Shown: positions 23,301 through 35,887, numbered from the stretch's first letter. The stretch: DNA of 64,000 bases from Hevea brasiliensis (GCF_030052815.1 NC_079510.1:38102358-38166357), one strand, 5' to 3'. The notes: a model not told the origin generated them from the letters alone. Program-made: numbers and translations.

Positions 23301-23440
23301 AAAAGGTCAAATTACATCATTTGGGCGATCTCTGGAGATCGGATTACATTAAAGGTCTAATTACATCATTTGGGCGATCTCTAGAGATCGGATTACATTA
23401 AATGTCTAATTACATCATAAGGGCGATCTTCAGAGATCGG
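23301..23440. repeat. Three 50-bp tandem units with a GATC-rich palindrome
   Basis: Units start at 23301, 23351 and 23401, each carrying TCTAATTACATCAT-like and GGGCGATCT...AGAGATCGG. In the second unit GATCTCTAGAGATC is a perfect 14-bp palindrome; in the others it is nearly perfect. It lies upstream of the antisense gene's TATA box. Confidence 0.85.
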
Positions 23441-24599
23441 TGGAACATCCTATCTAAAAGGCCTATGTCAAAGCCTAGTCTCGTGGCTGAGTCAAAAGAT
23501 GTGTTTGACCAGGAGACCGGCTGGGGGGACTATGACTCTCATGAGAATGAGAGAGGTCGTCATCAAAGTTACCGCTCGAAACCGAGCCGCTGTCGGAACA
23601 CCCAGAGTGGAGAGGAGCCAGATGAACACCAAAGAGCAGTCACTGGTGTTGAGGGGAATATTAGCAGTCTTCTCACCCGAAATCAGTTCATCGATTATAT
23701 CGGGCGAACTTTTCTAGATCGGCACGATCGAGGTCCTCGATCCAGATCGGTTAATTAGTCCAGTTCTCTCACTATCATCAGATAAGATCATCATGATTTT
23801 TCGATCACCGGGATCATAAATTTTCAGGCAAGGAACAAAGAGGGCAATCGGAAAAAGATTAAAAGCGGTCATCTTGTCCGGGATTGTTGCCGGAGCAGCT
23901 AGAACAGAAAAAATGAGGAGAATAGGGGAGAAAGTCAAATGAGGTAGGGCTTCCCAGTTGAAGGTATATATAGGAAAATTTGAGCATTTATTGCAAGCAG
24001 AAAACGAAGCGGACGCCTCGAGAATTGAGGGAAATAAATGCTTTGACTGGACCGAACTCGATAAAAGGAAGACCGGTGTGGTAAAGATCGGTAGAAGGGA
24101 GACCGGCATGAAAGATCGGAAAAGAGCGTGTTAGGAAGATCGGAAAAGAAAGGAGGTCGGATAGCAAAAAGAATAAGACAGGTCCTGCTGATTATCGTCA
24201 TAATCAGGGCTGAGGTAGTTAAAGCGTCGCAAACGAAATCTCCACCGCACGCCCCAGAATCGCCCGCATTACTGACATGTGCCAGAGTACGCCAGGACAG
24301 CGCCGTACATCCTAATCTCCACTGTTGATCTTACTTGTAAGGACGAGCTCAGAGCCCTCGGATCGAAGAAGAAAATGACAAGATCAGCGCCTTTCACTCC
24401 TAGCCTTCAGATCGCTCTTGACAAGAAATTTTAGGCCGTCAGATTAGAAGAGAGAAAAGGACAAATATTCTGGAGGGGATCTCAGTCGTCCGTTCTGATT
24501 CTCTTTAATTCCTGAGCCCTTAGATCATGTCCTTCAAAATCTTAACCCTCCATCTCCCTCAAAACAGATCCTGACCCTCCATGGGGAGCACCCGGTTCC

Positions 24600-24607
24600 T
24601 ATAAATA
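24600..24607 (+). promoter_or_regulatory. Plus-strand TATA box, candidate LTR promoter
   Basis: TATAAATA preceded by a C-rich tract (ACCCGGTTCC) and followed by a leader rich in TTTT and CTCTG runs, with no coding sequence for several hundred bases. This is the usual look of the U3/R boundary in plant Ty3 LTRs. Confidence 0.5.
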
Positions 24608-25633
24608 CCTGCATGAAAAACTGTTCAAGAGAGGACAAATAGTGAATATAGCAGAAGGACTCTGAAACTTAATTTAGCCCGTTACTCTGCTATTTTTAAA
24701 GCTTTCATAAGAAAAACTTTTGAAACCAGTTTTCTGAAGTATTTTCTTGCAAAGGATTTCTGAATACTGAAACTCTCCATTTTCAGTTCGTTCATTATCC
24801 TGTGACACTCTCAATTTCTGTCTTTGTTATCTTTATTCCCACTTCCGTTGTTCAAGCTCAACTTCATTCATACTTGGTTATAATATTGATCGGATTGCAT
24901 TTTAATAAGGTATTCCTCATTTCAAGGCGAACCTTAGTCTTCAGGTTACCAGCCCGCGGCCCCCGTTATTTTCTGTGATCCCATAGTTAGTTCAATAGAT
25001 CCGACTCCCCACAGGTGAGTGCTCATATTGCTTTTTTTTATTAAGTGCTCGTTCTTATTTTACGTATTTCCTTTATTCTTTATATATATATAATTTTCTC
25101 CAAGTTTATATTGCGCTAAAGAACACGAAGAAGGTCATTCTTGAGTTTACTTCCGTGTTGACCAGTCCATTCTTTTTATTAATCTTTGTTATTCCTGAAC
25201 GTAAGTCTTCCAGTCCCGAGTAACATATAAGTGGTCGGATAAAATGTAGGTAACTGTATCTTAAGGGTCTCTTTAAAATAATGAAAGGTCTGAACAATAA
25301 GTCGGGAAAATAGTAAGGCCGAATCACTAGAATAATGCAAAAGACAATTGAGTAAGACGTCACAAAGCATAGTAAAACCGAACCTTAAGATAGATTAATG
25401 GGATAGATCGGGTATCAAAAGGTACTGGTAAGGTGACCACATAGGAAGGTCGGAAAATTCGGTTTGGTATCTCCTGACTAGTTACAAGGTACCAATGAGT
25501 TAAAAGAAGCCTTATTCCGAGCCCCTGCATCTTTAAATGCCAAAACCCTTAGTTCTAGGATTTCGCGACGGGTAGCTGTAATCAAGTTTCGAGAGATCGG
25601 AAAAGTCCTTATCCGGTCCCTATTAAAATAAAA

Positions 25634-25989
25634 GAGATCGGAGGAGAGTTCTTATCCGATTCTCAATCTAAAATTTTAACAAATATTTAAAAAGGAGATC
25701 GGAGGAGAGTTCTTATCCGGTTCTCACTTAAAAATTTTAGTAAATATTTAAAAAGAGATCGGAGGAGAGTTCTTATCCGGTTCTCACTTAAAAATTTTAA
25801 TAAACATTTAAAAGGAGATTGGAGGAGAGTTCTTATCCGGTTCTCACTTAAAAATTTTATCAAATATTTAAAAAGAGATCGGAGGAGAGTTCTTATCCGA
25901 TTCTCAAGCTTAAAAATTTTAATAAATATTTAAAGGTGATCGGAGGAGAGTTCTTATCCAATTCCCAAATTAAATTTTAACAAATACGT
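25634..25989. repeat. Six-copy ~60-bp tandem array
   Basis: Units start at 25634, 25695, 25755, 25815, 25875 and 25936. Each opens with GAGATCGGAGGAGAGTTCTT, continues with ATCCGRTTCTC, and ends in an AT-rich half (AAAATTTTAAYAAATATTTA). A diverged half unit precedes them at about 25594. Spacing is 60-61 bp with few differences, so the array expanded recently. It belongs to the retroelement that starts at 20442. Confidence 0.93.
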
Positions 25990-26142
25990 AAGATGATTCC
26001 CCCTGAAGTAAAATTAACACGCAACAGCAACTCACTAAGGTTGTCTCATTTACTTGTCCGCATGTAACTCCTATTAGACTCTTCCCAAAACTGTAGACAT
26101 ATACTTCCTATGAATCTGGAGCCTAAGCTCTGATACCACATT
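25990..26142 (-). mobile_element. Start of the internal region of LTR element A, with primer-binding site
   Basis: Read on the minus strand, TGGTATCAGAGC (26127-26138) lies four bases inside the LTR end. It is complementary to the 3' end of initiator Met tRNA, the common primer of plant LTR elements. The next ~100 bases share TGGGAAGAGTCTA and TAGGAGT-ACATG with the same position of the element at 59057-64000. Only about 150 bp of internal sequence remain before the tandem array of the other element begins. Confidence 0.7.
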
Positions 26143-28549
26143 TGTCATAACCCAACCTATGGGCCGGATCGGCAATAGGACCTAGGCCAGCCTAAAGGCC
26201 CCGAGCCCTGTAGTAAGCCTAACTATTCCTCAACCCAATTTTGCAGATCCAACACAGCAAGTATAATACAGACCCAAATCAATTAAGTACTTCTAATACA
26301 TGTGAAGTTTTAGGAGTTAGTAAAATTATACAAACATCATTAATATTAATGGACGACCTGCGAGAGAGAGACCGATTAGAACTTAACAATAAATCTCCTG
26401 TAGCCTGAAAAAATAAGATAAACAGAAGTGAGTGTTCGACTCAGAGAGTAAAATACCAATTTTAACAACAATTTCTATAGCTACCTAGAGCTAATACATC
26501 CTAAAGAGTGAAATGCAACATCATCATAATTTTCATACAAATCACATCATAACAATAAAAAGGTAATTTGGAGCACTCACACACCCAATAATGTTCAAAC
26601 AGTACATATATGAAAGTTGATCCCCTATACAACTCTCTTAATCCAACCTCTGCCAGTGAGTGTCTCTCAAGCCGGACTTTCGCTTAATAAACCAAATACG
26701 GGAGCTAGCAAGTGTCTCTCAAGCCGTGACTACCCCGACTTATCCCTAAAGAACCGAGTCCCAGCGAGTGTCTCTTAAGCCGCGTCTACTCATTCTATTC
26801 ATACCCAATACCACACACCACATGCACACCAACGTACGCACACTGCTCCCAATTACCATAAACAACAATCCTGGCACTTCATCAATTAAGAATGCATTAT
26901 AAATCGTATCTAGTGTTTAATTACATAGATACATATTTATAAGTGATGCATGAACACGCTTGAATATATAATAATATTGAAATTATAATTAAAATTAATA
27001 TTTTACTCACAGATTTAAACCGAGTTCACTGTGGCGGCTGGGCAGAGGAGGAAGGCTGTCCCGACTCACCTGACAAATTTCATTGCAATTATTTAATATA
27101 TTTGACTCAATACAAGTTTGAAAAAAGACCAAAAATACCCTAAGTCGTGTCAAAAATTAGGCAAAGTTTCTCTTATACCTAGGACCTACCCAACCTACAA
27201 AAAGGTTCAAAAATGCACTTCTATATCCACAAGTCACACATCCACAACTCAATCACATCACATGGCCCCTCCTGGGCCCATCCAACAGTCAACAATCATA
27301 ATTTAAAAAATTACAATTTAGCCCCTATAATTACCCATTTTTGCAAAAATTGCCCAAATGAGCTCTAAAAATTCTAAAATTTTGCCCCGCGATCCTTAGC
27401 AATATTATTAAGCTAATACAAAAGGAATTATATTTTTCTAACCTACCACGAATATTTTATAGATTTTTAATCGAAATCAGACACTAGATAATTAAGAAAA
27501 AGTAGGATTCGAGTTTACCAATGCCAATTCTGACCCTAGAGATGAGTCTGGAACGTCTGAAAATGATGGGTAGCCTATACTCTCAACCCGATTCTGAAGA
27601 TTTCCTGGTAGTCTGTCTGCCCGACCTGAAATTGCAGATCCGAGCAACCATCGAATTTCCACAAATTGAATGTACCTATATGAAGCCCACAACACGGGGG
27701 TGAGTATATAATTTTTACGGAATTTTCTAGAGTCATTTAATGCTCGAAAAAACACTGCGAAGTTTCATAGAACCCACCAGAAAACAGTGTCTGAAAAATT
27801 TGAAATGGGTATTGCCGCGAAGCTCTTGACGAGTGGAGCACTCCAGTACTCTCAAATTTTTTGTGGGGTTTACGGTTTTCGAGAAATCTAGCCCGAAAGT
27901 CAAAATGAGCTAAAACTTCCCGAGCAAAAATTAGACAAACCGCTTAATAGATTTTTATGTTCTTAGTGTCTATAGAAAGCTCTCGATGTGTAGATGTGTT
28001 TTGAGACAAGACCCAGTTCGATTGGTGGCCGGATCGGCCAGCTTTTGACCGGGAAGATGAAACAGCGCGCACGCGAAGGGGGAGTTTTTGAGCCGTTTTC
28101 CAGCGGTCTGGAACGTCGGCCAACGACAAGAAGGTGTCCTGGAGGTGCGCGACCGGGGAAGGCTGGGGCGGTAGCTGGCTGGCGAGGGGAGGAGGGAGAG
28201 AGAAAACGGAGAGAAAGGTGGGGGTGTCGGGCGCGCGAGGGAGGAGAGGGAAGAAAAAGGAAAAGCCGGTTCGATTCATGATACCAAAAATTGAAATTTT
28301 ACTCTGCTTGGAACTAAAAATGAGGCCCAACAATTTTCAAAAAATTCTATAAAACTCAGAAAAATTCGTAGGATCTAAATATATTTTTAATTTTGTCACG
28401 TGGTCTTTAAATAAATTTTTAAAAATCATCAAATTTTTATATTTTCAGAAAATCGAACTCAATTTCAAAAATTCAAAAAATTTCCAAAAATTTAAATAAA
28501 ATATTATATCTATCCATAAAATAATTAATTAAAATTTAGGAGTGTTACA
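26143..28549 (-). mobile_element. LTR of retrotransposon family A (minus strand, 2.4 kb)
   Basis: On the minus strand it runs from TGTAACACTCC to GTTATGACA, so it has the TG...CA ends of an LTR, and a Met primer-binding site follows. It shares with the plus-strand LTR at 59057-60790 both ends, the GGCCCATAGGTTGGGT terminus, the GTGTCTCTCAAGCC/GAGTTCTTCG spaced repeats and the GACCGCGGGGCAAAGTT-type block. Compared with that 1.7-kb copy it is longer, mainly through a GC-rich segment at about 28020-28270. Short ORFs in that GC-rich part are not conserved in the other copy and are not coding. Confidence 0.8.
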
Positions 28550-29697
28550 AAAATCTTAAATATGGTCCCCCAAAATTAATTCAATAAACAAGCCATGTTA
28601 ACTTTATTCATCACTGTGTTCCGAAATCTAAGTTATCATTTGCTAGTTAATGTTCAAGCAATTCAGACTTCAGAGGAAACAATTAGTCAATTGAAAGGTT
28701 TCAAGAATGTCATTATTTTCCTGGTTGTATCAACCATGTAATCTAAATCTTGACTAGTGGCACTGAATAATGCTGTATCTTCTGCTTGCTGCCTAAAAAT
28801 TACCACTCATGATGTTCATCCAACTAAAGCTAAAATATGAAATCATAATAACATAAAGGAGGTGATCAATGTTCATATCTGCAGAGGACATCAAATGAAA
28901 GAAATTTCTGATACATACAACGTATACAAATCCAGAGGGTGACTGGAAATCCAGCATCAACATTAAAATTTTTTCCCTTAAGTAGATTATCTTTACTTTC
29001 ACATCATGTACCATGTGAGAAAAAAAAAGTAACAGTAGGGAAGTTATTGACAAAACTGAGAGCAGTAACCTGAAATGTGACATCTAGTGCTGGCAAAATT
29101 CCCAGCACGTTTTCGAGCGGCAAACAAATGAAAACTTGTTAATCAAATTAAATGTCCCAACGCCAACCAATACATACCACCCCTCACCTACTATTTGGAT
29201 AATAACAACACTCACTTTGATGCCGTGCAGCTGCCAAATTACAACTTTCTGGTAGTGCAATGTTTCTTGTAACATTATCAGCTACATATTAGAATCATAT
29301 TTTCTTTTCTCTAGCTGACAGAAAAACCCTAACTAAACTCGTGAGTAAAAGATAATTTAGTTATAAGCTCAATATAACCATAATCAACTAAAAAGGATCA
29401 AACATAAACATACATACAAATTTGCATAAATCAAGTCGTTATAGAAGCACCACACATATAAATAAACATTTACTACATACAAAAGGTTCATAGAAGACAA
29501 AAAAAATCTCCTTAACATAATTTCATGATAATCCAAAATTACATAAAGAATACAAAAAAGAGGCATTGTTAAAAATGGGAATCAATAATGAGCAGTACAC
29601 CCACCAAGCTTCCAGTGTTACACAACATTTCTATGGCTTAGAAATTCTCTAACCACAGAACATAACAATAAATAAAAGGCTACGGCTTTTACCCTTA
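28550..29697. other. Spacer and 3' flank of the TLC-domain gene
   Basis: No recognisable coding sequence; all ORFs are under 100 codons and without motifs. The part nearest 29697 is likely the 3' UTR of the minus-strand TLC-domain gene. Confidence 0.45.
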
Positions 29698-30441
29698 TTA
29701 TCTCAATTTCTTCTCAAACTTGCCCTTCCTTTCTCTATACAATTCAATCCACAAATTGGTAATCCACAAAATACTAACAGAAATTGCCGCTATCACAACG
29801 ATCATCCACGAAACCCAAACCCATTTGGGTATAACGCTATCTGCAGCCCCACTTATATAAAACACTCCCATTCGATACACAAAATATGGACCCAAAAAAC
29901 CCCTCACCAAAGAGTAAAACGAATAAAAAGGAGCAGACAGGAAATTGTACACCTTGACGGCGAATTTGGCATCCTTCCTTCGCGCACCGGCGAGCGTCCA
30001 CACGTTCTGGCAAAAACTCGTCACTTCGGCGAGGACGAGCAAGGAGAGTATGGCGTACGCGCCGTGAGAGACCATATACCGGCAAGTAAGGAAGACGAAA
30101 AGGGTGGCCAAATGGTGTCCGATAAAGAGAACATCGCTAGGAAAGAAAATGAGGTAATGAATTAGATCCATCAAGAAATATGCAATGCTATAGTCAAGAA
30201 CGGCAGCCTGTATTGCGGTGTTGGGCGACGAGAAACCGCGACGTGGGTCAGCGAGGATGGCGTAAGAGGCTAAAAAAACAGCGGGTGTGCCGTGAAAGAG
30301 GGAGATTAAGCAACTGGAGGCTTCAGGACGGACATTGGAGCTCCAATTACGAAAGACAAGGAATTGGGCTAAGAAATAAATGACAAGGAAGAAGGAGAAG
30401 AATAGGGGGAGATTTGGGAGAGATTGAATTAGGGTTTCCAT
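29698..30441 (-). CDS. TLC-domain membrane protein (At5g14285-like), single exon, 247 aa
   Basis: A multi-pass membrane protein of the TRAM/LAG1/CLN8 (TLC) family. Residues 9-29 form a hydrophobic N-terminal segment. The TLC core spans about 45-232 with five to six further hydrophobic stretches and the conserved histidines H95 (DLIHYLIFF) and H109-H110 (FIGHHLATLF). The protein ends in KKLR, which fits the cytosolic dilysine KKXX signal for retrieval to the ER. It resembles the small plant TLC proteins of unknown substrate rather than ceramide synthases, which are longer and carry a Lag1p motif. A lipid-related role in ER or Golgi membranes is inference from the family. There are no introns; the ATG at 30441 is preceded by a leader and a TATA box. 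The frame is intact. Confidence 0.9.
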   Translation of the reverse strand: METLIQSLPNLPLFFSFFLVIYFLAQFLVFRNWSSNVRPEASSCLISLFHGTPAVFLASYAILADPRRGFSSPNTAIQAAVLDYSIAYFLMDLIHYLIFFPSDVLFIGHHLATLFVFLTCRYMVSHGAYAILSLLVLAEVTSFCQNVWTLAGARRKDAKFAVKVYNFLSAPFYSFYSLVRGFLGPYFVYRMGVFYISGAADSVIPKWVWVSWMIVVIAAISVSILWITNLWIELYRERKGKFEKKLR

Positions 30442-30517
30442 ATGTAAATGGAAACCCTTTGTGGGACTTGAATTAGGAAGAAGGAAGAGGATGATGACAA
30501 TGGTTGAAGATTTTTCC

Positions 30518-30523
30518 TTTATA
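30518..30523 (-). promoter_or_regulatory. TATA box of the TLC-domain gene
   Basis: Minus strand reads CTCTATAAAGG about 80 bp upstream of the start codon, a normal position for a short plant leader. Confidence 0.6.
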
Positions 30524-30599
30524 GAGAGAAAGGGATAGTGGGTGGGGTTTGGATTGACTGCTCTGAATTTTGAATTTGCTTCGCACTCGAGGAATTGTA

Positions 30600-32930
30600 G
30601 ATAAATTTTGACACTTTGTAATTCAATTTATCTAATCTAGTAGTAGTATTATAATTTTTTAATTTAAAAATATAATTTATTTTTTAATTATTAATTTTTA
30701 AATTAGACACTCATTTATATAGTTTCAGCATCAGTTTTTTTTTAATTATATGTAAATTAAATTTTTTATATATATAAAATAATTTTTTATACATAAAAAA
30801 AATAATTTTATAATTTCCATGAAGAAGAAATTTAAGGAAGTGTTGTATGAGAATTATTCATATTAATTTTTAATTAAAAATTAATTATTAAAAATAAAAA
30901 TAATTTTATTATATAAAAATTAAAAATTAAAAAAATTTTATTTTACACTTTAAAATTAAAATATTATAATTATATAAATTTAAAAACAATTATTGACATT
31001 TATCTGAAGAATGGCGGAATCGATAAGGATAGCAATTTAAAACGACGGTGTTTTAATTTAATTTAAATGCACCGCTCTGTCATCGCAAGTGTCACTGAGT
31101 AGTCAGCGCCGGCTTCCACCACCTTATATTTTATCGGTCATTCAACTGGAAAGACAAGACTAAGAATTGGAGTTAAATAAATATTAATTTTATATTATAA
31201 AATTAATAATCTCTTAAAAATGATAATAATATATTTTTATAATTATTATATAATTATTAAAATAAAATTAATTATATTTTAAAATATAATTTAATATAAT
31301 AATTTTAAATTTTAAATTTAAGTAATAATATTGGATAATAAAAAATATTAAAAATAAAAATTTAATAATAATAAATTATTTATGTTAATAAAAAAATAAA
31401 TTTTGATGTACAAAATTTTTATAAAGTAATAAATAAAGAAAATTTTACATACTTTATGATATAAAATTATCATATAAAAATAATTGAATATTTTAAATTA
31501 ATATATTAATAAATTACTAACTTAATGTCATATATATATATATATATATATATAGAAGGAGCTTATGTAGAAAAATTGGCAAGTGCTTTTAAAAATGTCT
31601 TAGAAAGGCAATATGCAAATCAATCGATTACCGGTCGATTCATATGGGTTGATTCCGGTCTTAAAAAAAAAAAAAGGAAAATTATAGCATGAATCAGATT
31701 AATCATTGATCCAGTTTCCAAGTAAAACCGATTGAATGGGCTGATAAGTGTGGTTTTGAAAATGTATTTCTTTTTCTTTAAAATAAATTATATACATATA
31801 AAAAAATAAAATTTTAAGTTATTGCGTAACGTTTAAAATAGTGCAGGGAGGAATGCCTTTTTATAGGATTGATGTTATAAATTTGAATAAAGTTCAATTT
31901 GTATCATATTTATTGGAGATATTTAATTTAGTTTATTTTTAATTTAATTTAATTTAATTTATTTTTAATTTTTAATTTAATTTAATATATAAGTTTTGAT
32001 TTATATTTAAATTAATCTAACTAATTAACACGTATTATTTTTTAATATTAAAATGTTATTTTTATATTGTATAATTAATTAAATAAAAAATTAAAGTATT
32101 ATTTTTATATTTTCATATTTTTAATTTAAAATTAAAAAATTATAATTAAATAAAACTAAAAATATAAAAACATTATCTTTTTCTCCATATTATTAATTAA
32201 TATTAAAAAAGTAAAGTATAAAAATAATTAATTATAGTTAATTAAATTAACAATAATTAACTAAATAATTAACTTTAAAAAAATTAAAAAAAAAAGCAAC
32301 TCAAGCGCTAAAGAGGTGAGTGAGTTACACCTTCCTTAAATTTGAGCTAAATTAGATATAAATTGAAAATTTTAGATTAAATTAAACTAAAAATTAAAAG
32401 TGAATTAAATTGAACATCCAACGGGAAATTAAGTTTTATTCTATTTATATTTTCATACATAAATTAAATTTGTGTTTAATTTTAATTTTTTTTAGTAGGG
32501 AGATTAAAAACATGAAGACCGAACCTAGATTTTTTAAGTGAGTTATTAATTTATTTTTGTAAGATAAAACAAAACAATATTTATATTTTAATTGTTTTTA
32601 ATAGAAAAAAAATGTAGTTATGATAGATAGTTACCAATAAAAAAAAAAGCACGATTGATTTTCCATAGTTTCCAGAAAGGGAAAAATGCAGTCTCAAATT
32701 TCAAATCCTCTATTTTATTGAGTATCAATACAAGTAGAAATCTAATGTCAAAATAAGCCATTTTTCTCTATGTTTAATGTGAGGTCTTTAATTTTAGGGA
32801 AATGTTGGATGAATTTTGAAATTATTTAGTTGGCTATTATATTAACAATATTCAATCATTCTTGTTTCTACATAATTAATGTTTCAGAGAATATTTTAGA
32901 AATTCAAATAAAATTACCATATATTGGATA

Positions 32931-32981
<51 letters not shown>

Positions 32982-33196
32982 CATCTTCATTTATCGCATC
33001 AAGCATATTTGGTAACATAATGAATTTCCAAGTAGCGTATAAAAATTTGGTCCTTCTCACGTCGTGAGCCGAGCTTGCCTGTTTGCCATCCAAGGGAAGT
33101 GAGTTCCAATAGTTGCCAGATTTCAACTGCCCTGGAAACAGATTGTATGCTTTGGAACCATGATTCATTATCATTCATGAATACAAGCAACACAAC
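30600..33196. other. AT-rich spacer between TLC and GTE genes
   Basis: Very AT-rich, with many TTTAATTTAATT runs. It includes an (AT)n tract at 31530-31554 and (ATT)n at 32934-32981. The last few hundred bases are likely 3' UTR and flank of the minus-strand GTE gene. No other gene is supported. Confidence 0.5.
32934..32981. repeat. (ATT)n microsatellite
   Basis: About sixteen ATT units, roughly 215 bp downstream of the GTE stop codon, so possibly within or just beyond its 3' UTR. Confidence 0.95.
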
Positions 33197-35835
33197 TCAA
33201 TCAATCTCTCCCTCTTCTACGTCATTTACAGGATTTAGAACATTTAACGGCTCACCCTCGTCATCCTCATCATCCTGTTTCATGAACAAACCAAGCTGTT
33301 CTAAGGGGTTACATCCCCTAAACTTTAAACCCCCTAAGCCATCCTGCGAGTGGTCTGGGCTTGTCTCATCGACAGAGCTTGGTAAATGCTCTGCAGGCGC
33401 AGTCCTAAGCATCTCTAAGTCTTCGAGAAACCGAGAGTTTTCATTAATTTCAACAGTTTTTTCCATCTGCAAAATCAAAACTTGTACTCAAAATCCACAT
33501 CAATGAATTACAGAATAAGGCTCTACTTCCACAACATGAATCTGAAATTTTACCTTCAACAAAGCTTGACGTGCCGCTTCTCTTTCAAGCTCCCTCTTCC
33601 TCCTAGCCTCAGCTGCAGCTGCTGCCTCAACTTGCCTTCGAGCATCTTCAGCAGCCTTGGCTTCAGCTTGCAATCTAGCTTTTTCTGGACATATTTAAGT
33701 AAACAATTATTTGTACACCGACAATACACCAACATAACACAAAAGAGAAATCAAAATAAAAATTAAAAAGTTGGTCTGAACCTTTCTTTTTCTGCAACTC
33801 AAGCTCATCCATCTCCTGCCTCAGTTTCTCAGGGTCCTTATCAACCTAACCATGCCCACAACTTATAACCATCAGCAATAGGTATGCACACAAAGATTTA
33901 AAGGCAACCCAAATTTGTAACCAACCTGCAAAAGCGCCTTTTCTCGAGCTTTTAATATTGTATCAGCAAATCGGTTCCTCAGCATTGCAGCCCTGATGAG
34001 CTTCTCAGGGGAAACCTGCCTCCCACTTGGTGCACAGTCCCCTAAGATATTTGTGAGATCAGTGAGATGCTCAACCCAAAATTTTAAGGAAAGCAATTTC
34101 TTGAGCTTACCATCTTGACAGCAATCTGACTCGAGAGAGCTTGGCTTTGGCTGGGAAGTCTGCTCAAGTTGATCCAACCCACTAACAGATTCTGGACATG
34201 ACTCTGGATTGACAAATTTCATACTTTTATAAATAAACTAAGCAAAGGCAGGAAAAGAAAAGGGAAGGAGGGTTGGTTGAGAATCTAAATCAGGTACAAA
34301 GAGATCAAAAAAAATTTGAGACATGAAAGTTGGTCCTGGATGAGCTTTAAAAGCAAAAAAGCCAACAATTGGCTTTGAACCATCATCAACTTCTATATGG
34401 TCTTCACTGGATAAGTAATAAATTGTTTCAAAGAAGAAAGGGTTTATGATTTTCCACCTACTGAATTACGTATTTCCAGTCTCATATGAACTTATTCCAG
34501 ATTTCCAATTATTTGGGGAACAAAAAGCTAGGACAGATATGGATATATTTCAGATTATATTTTATACAACACGGCTGTTTCATAAGATTAGTGCCAATTT
34601 ATACAGTGATCTTGCAACATTCAACCACCACACCCCAAAAACCCCACCCCTCAAAAAAAAAACAAACATCCTCCCCCAAAACCAACAAAAAGAAAAAGGA
34701 GAGAGAGAGAGAAACACTCACGATATAACTCCAACGGATCACCAGCACTTGCTTTATCATCAAATTGAGCTCCCCAGCCCAGGTTTTCGGGAGCCTAAAT
34801 AAGAAATGCACAAAAAACCACTTTCAGATATGAAATGCCTCAATGCTATCAGAAGAAGAAAAAGCAAGCTTATCAGCCACAAGCGAGTTACACAATTAGG
34901 TTTTCAAAATATTAAGACAATTCAAACTAGAATGTACCTTTGTTGCAGCTACTGGAGTCAAAGCTTTAGCATCATCAAATTCACTTTCAGAAGAACTATC
35001 AGAGTCAGAGTCTGAAATGTACGAATAGAAAAAGGGAAAAGGTTACCAGTTCTGTAAGAGAATCTAATGAGTTCACTTCCAATTTAAACAAAGATTTTCT
35101 TTGGAAGTTAGAAACTTGCAATAAGATCATAGCATGTGGGAGCCGATACATGTCACAATGAACTATATTGGCTTGGATTCCAGAAAAGCAAGCAAGAAAA
35201 AACTTGTCAATCCAACTCTTGAAGGATTTGATATTCTTGTACCATTTCTTCTAAAAAAATATGAAATAATTTATATATATTATCCTAATTTTGTCAGAGG
35301 GCAGGAAACTTATCCTCAAAGCCTTTTCATTTTTTTGTTCAATAGATGAAAGAAATTAGTAACTTTTTTATAGATACTATCTACCAGAAACAGGGACAGA
35401 GGGAGGTTAGGGTCTTCCCCACGAAACTTATCCTCAAAGCATTTTCATTTTTTTGTTCAATTGATGAAAGAAATTAGTAACTTTTTGATAGATACTATCT
35501 ACCAGAAACAGGGACAGAGTTAGGGGTATAGTGACAATTTTTTAAAAATAAATATTTTGTACGATAATTTACACTTTAGTACTTAATATTTAATGAAGTA
35601 CACAATTTAATCTATATATTTTCAAAATCAAACAAATTAGTTTCTCACTCTATAATCCATCAACAAAATAGTTTATACTGTATCATTACAGCAGGTTTTA
35701 TTCCCTCCCCACAAATGATAGATTCCTAGTTCCACCTTTGTTTCAATTGAAATAATTAAATTTCTGTTATTTTGATGAAATCGACGACTTAATCATTGTA
35801 TTTTCAAAATCAAATAAGGTAGTTTCTCACTTTTT

Positions 35836-35887
<52 letters not shown>

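Larger units (their letters stand above)
20442..25989 (+). mobile_element. Long GATCGG-rich retroelement (Tat-like LTR candidate) inserted in the LHT pseudogene
   Basis: It begins TGTTGACACC exactly where homology to LHT exon 5 stops. It carries a minus-strand gene of the putative gypsy-type transposon family (21009-22872), a 3 x 50 bp array, a plus-strand TATA box at 24600 followed by a leader-like region, and a 6 x 60 bp array ending near 25989. If TG at 20442 is the start of a plus-strand 5' LTR, its U3 would be over 4 kb and would contain the antisense gene. Tat/Retand-type Ty3 elements are known for tandem repeats and an antisense extra ORF, which fits. No gag, protease or reverse transcriptase is present. 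The right end abuts the inverted element at 26143-28549. Orientation and LTR limits are inferred. Confidence 0.55.

Noticed and set aside
25634..25989. CRISPR-like regular repeats
   Set aside because: Direct 60-bp units with no unique spacers, in a plant retroelement.
27994..28352. ORFs of 70-130 codons in the GC-rich part of the LTR
   Set aside because: Long frames arise from GC content; they are not conserved in the second LTR of the same family.
33075..33506. 143-codon plus-strand ORF over the GTE8 last exon
   Set aside because: Antisense to the conserved GTE C-terminal exon ending NDVEEGEID.
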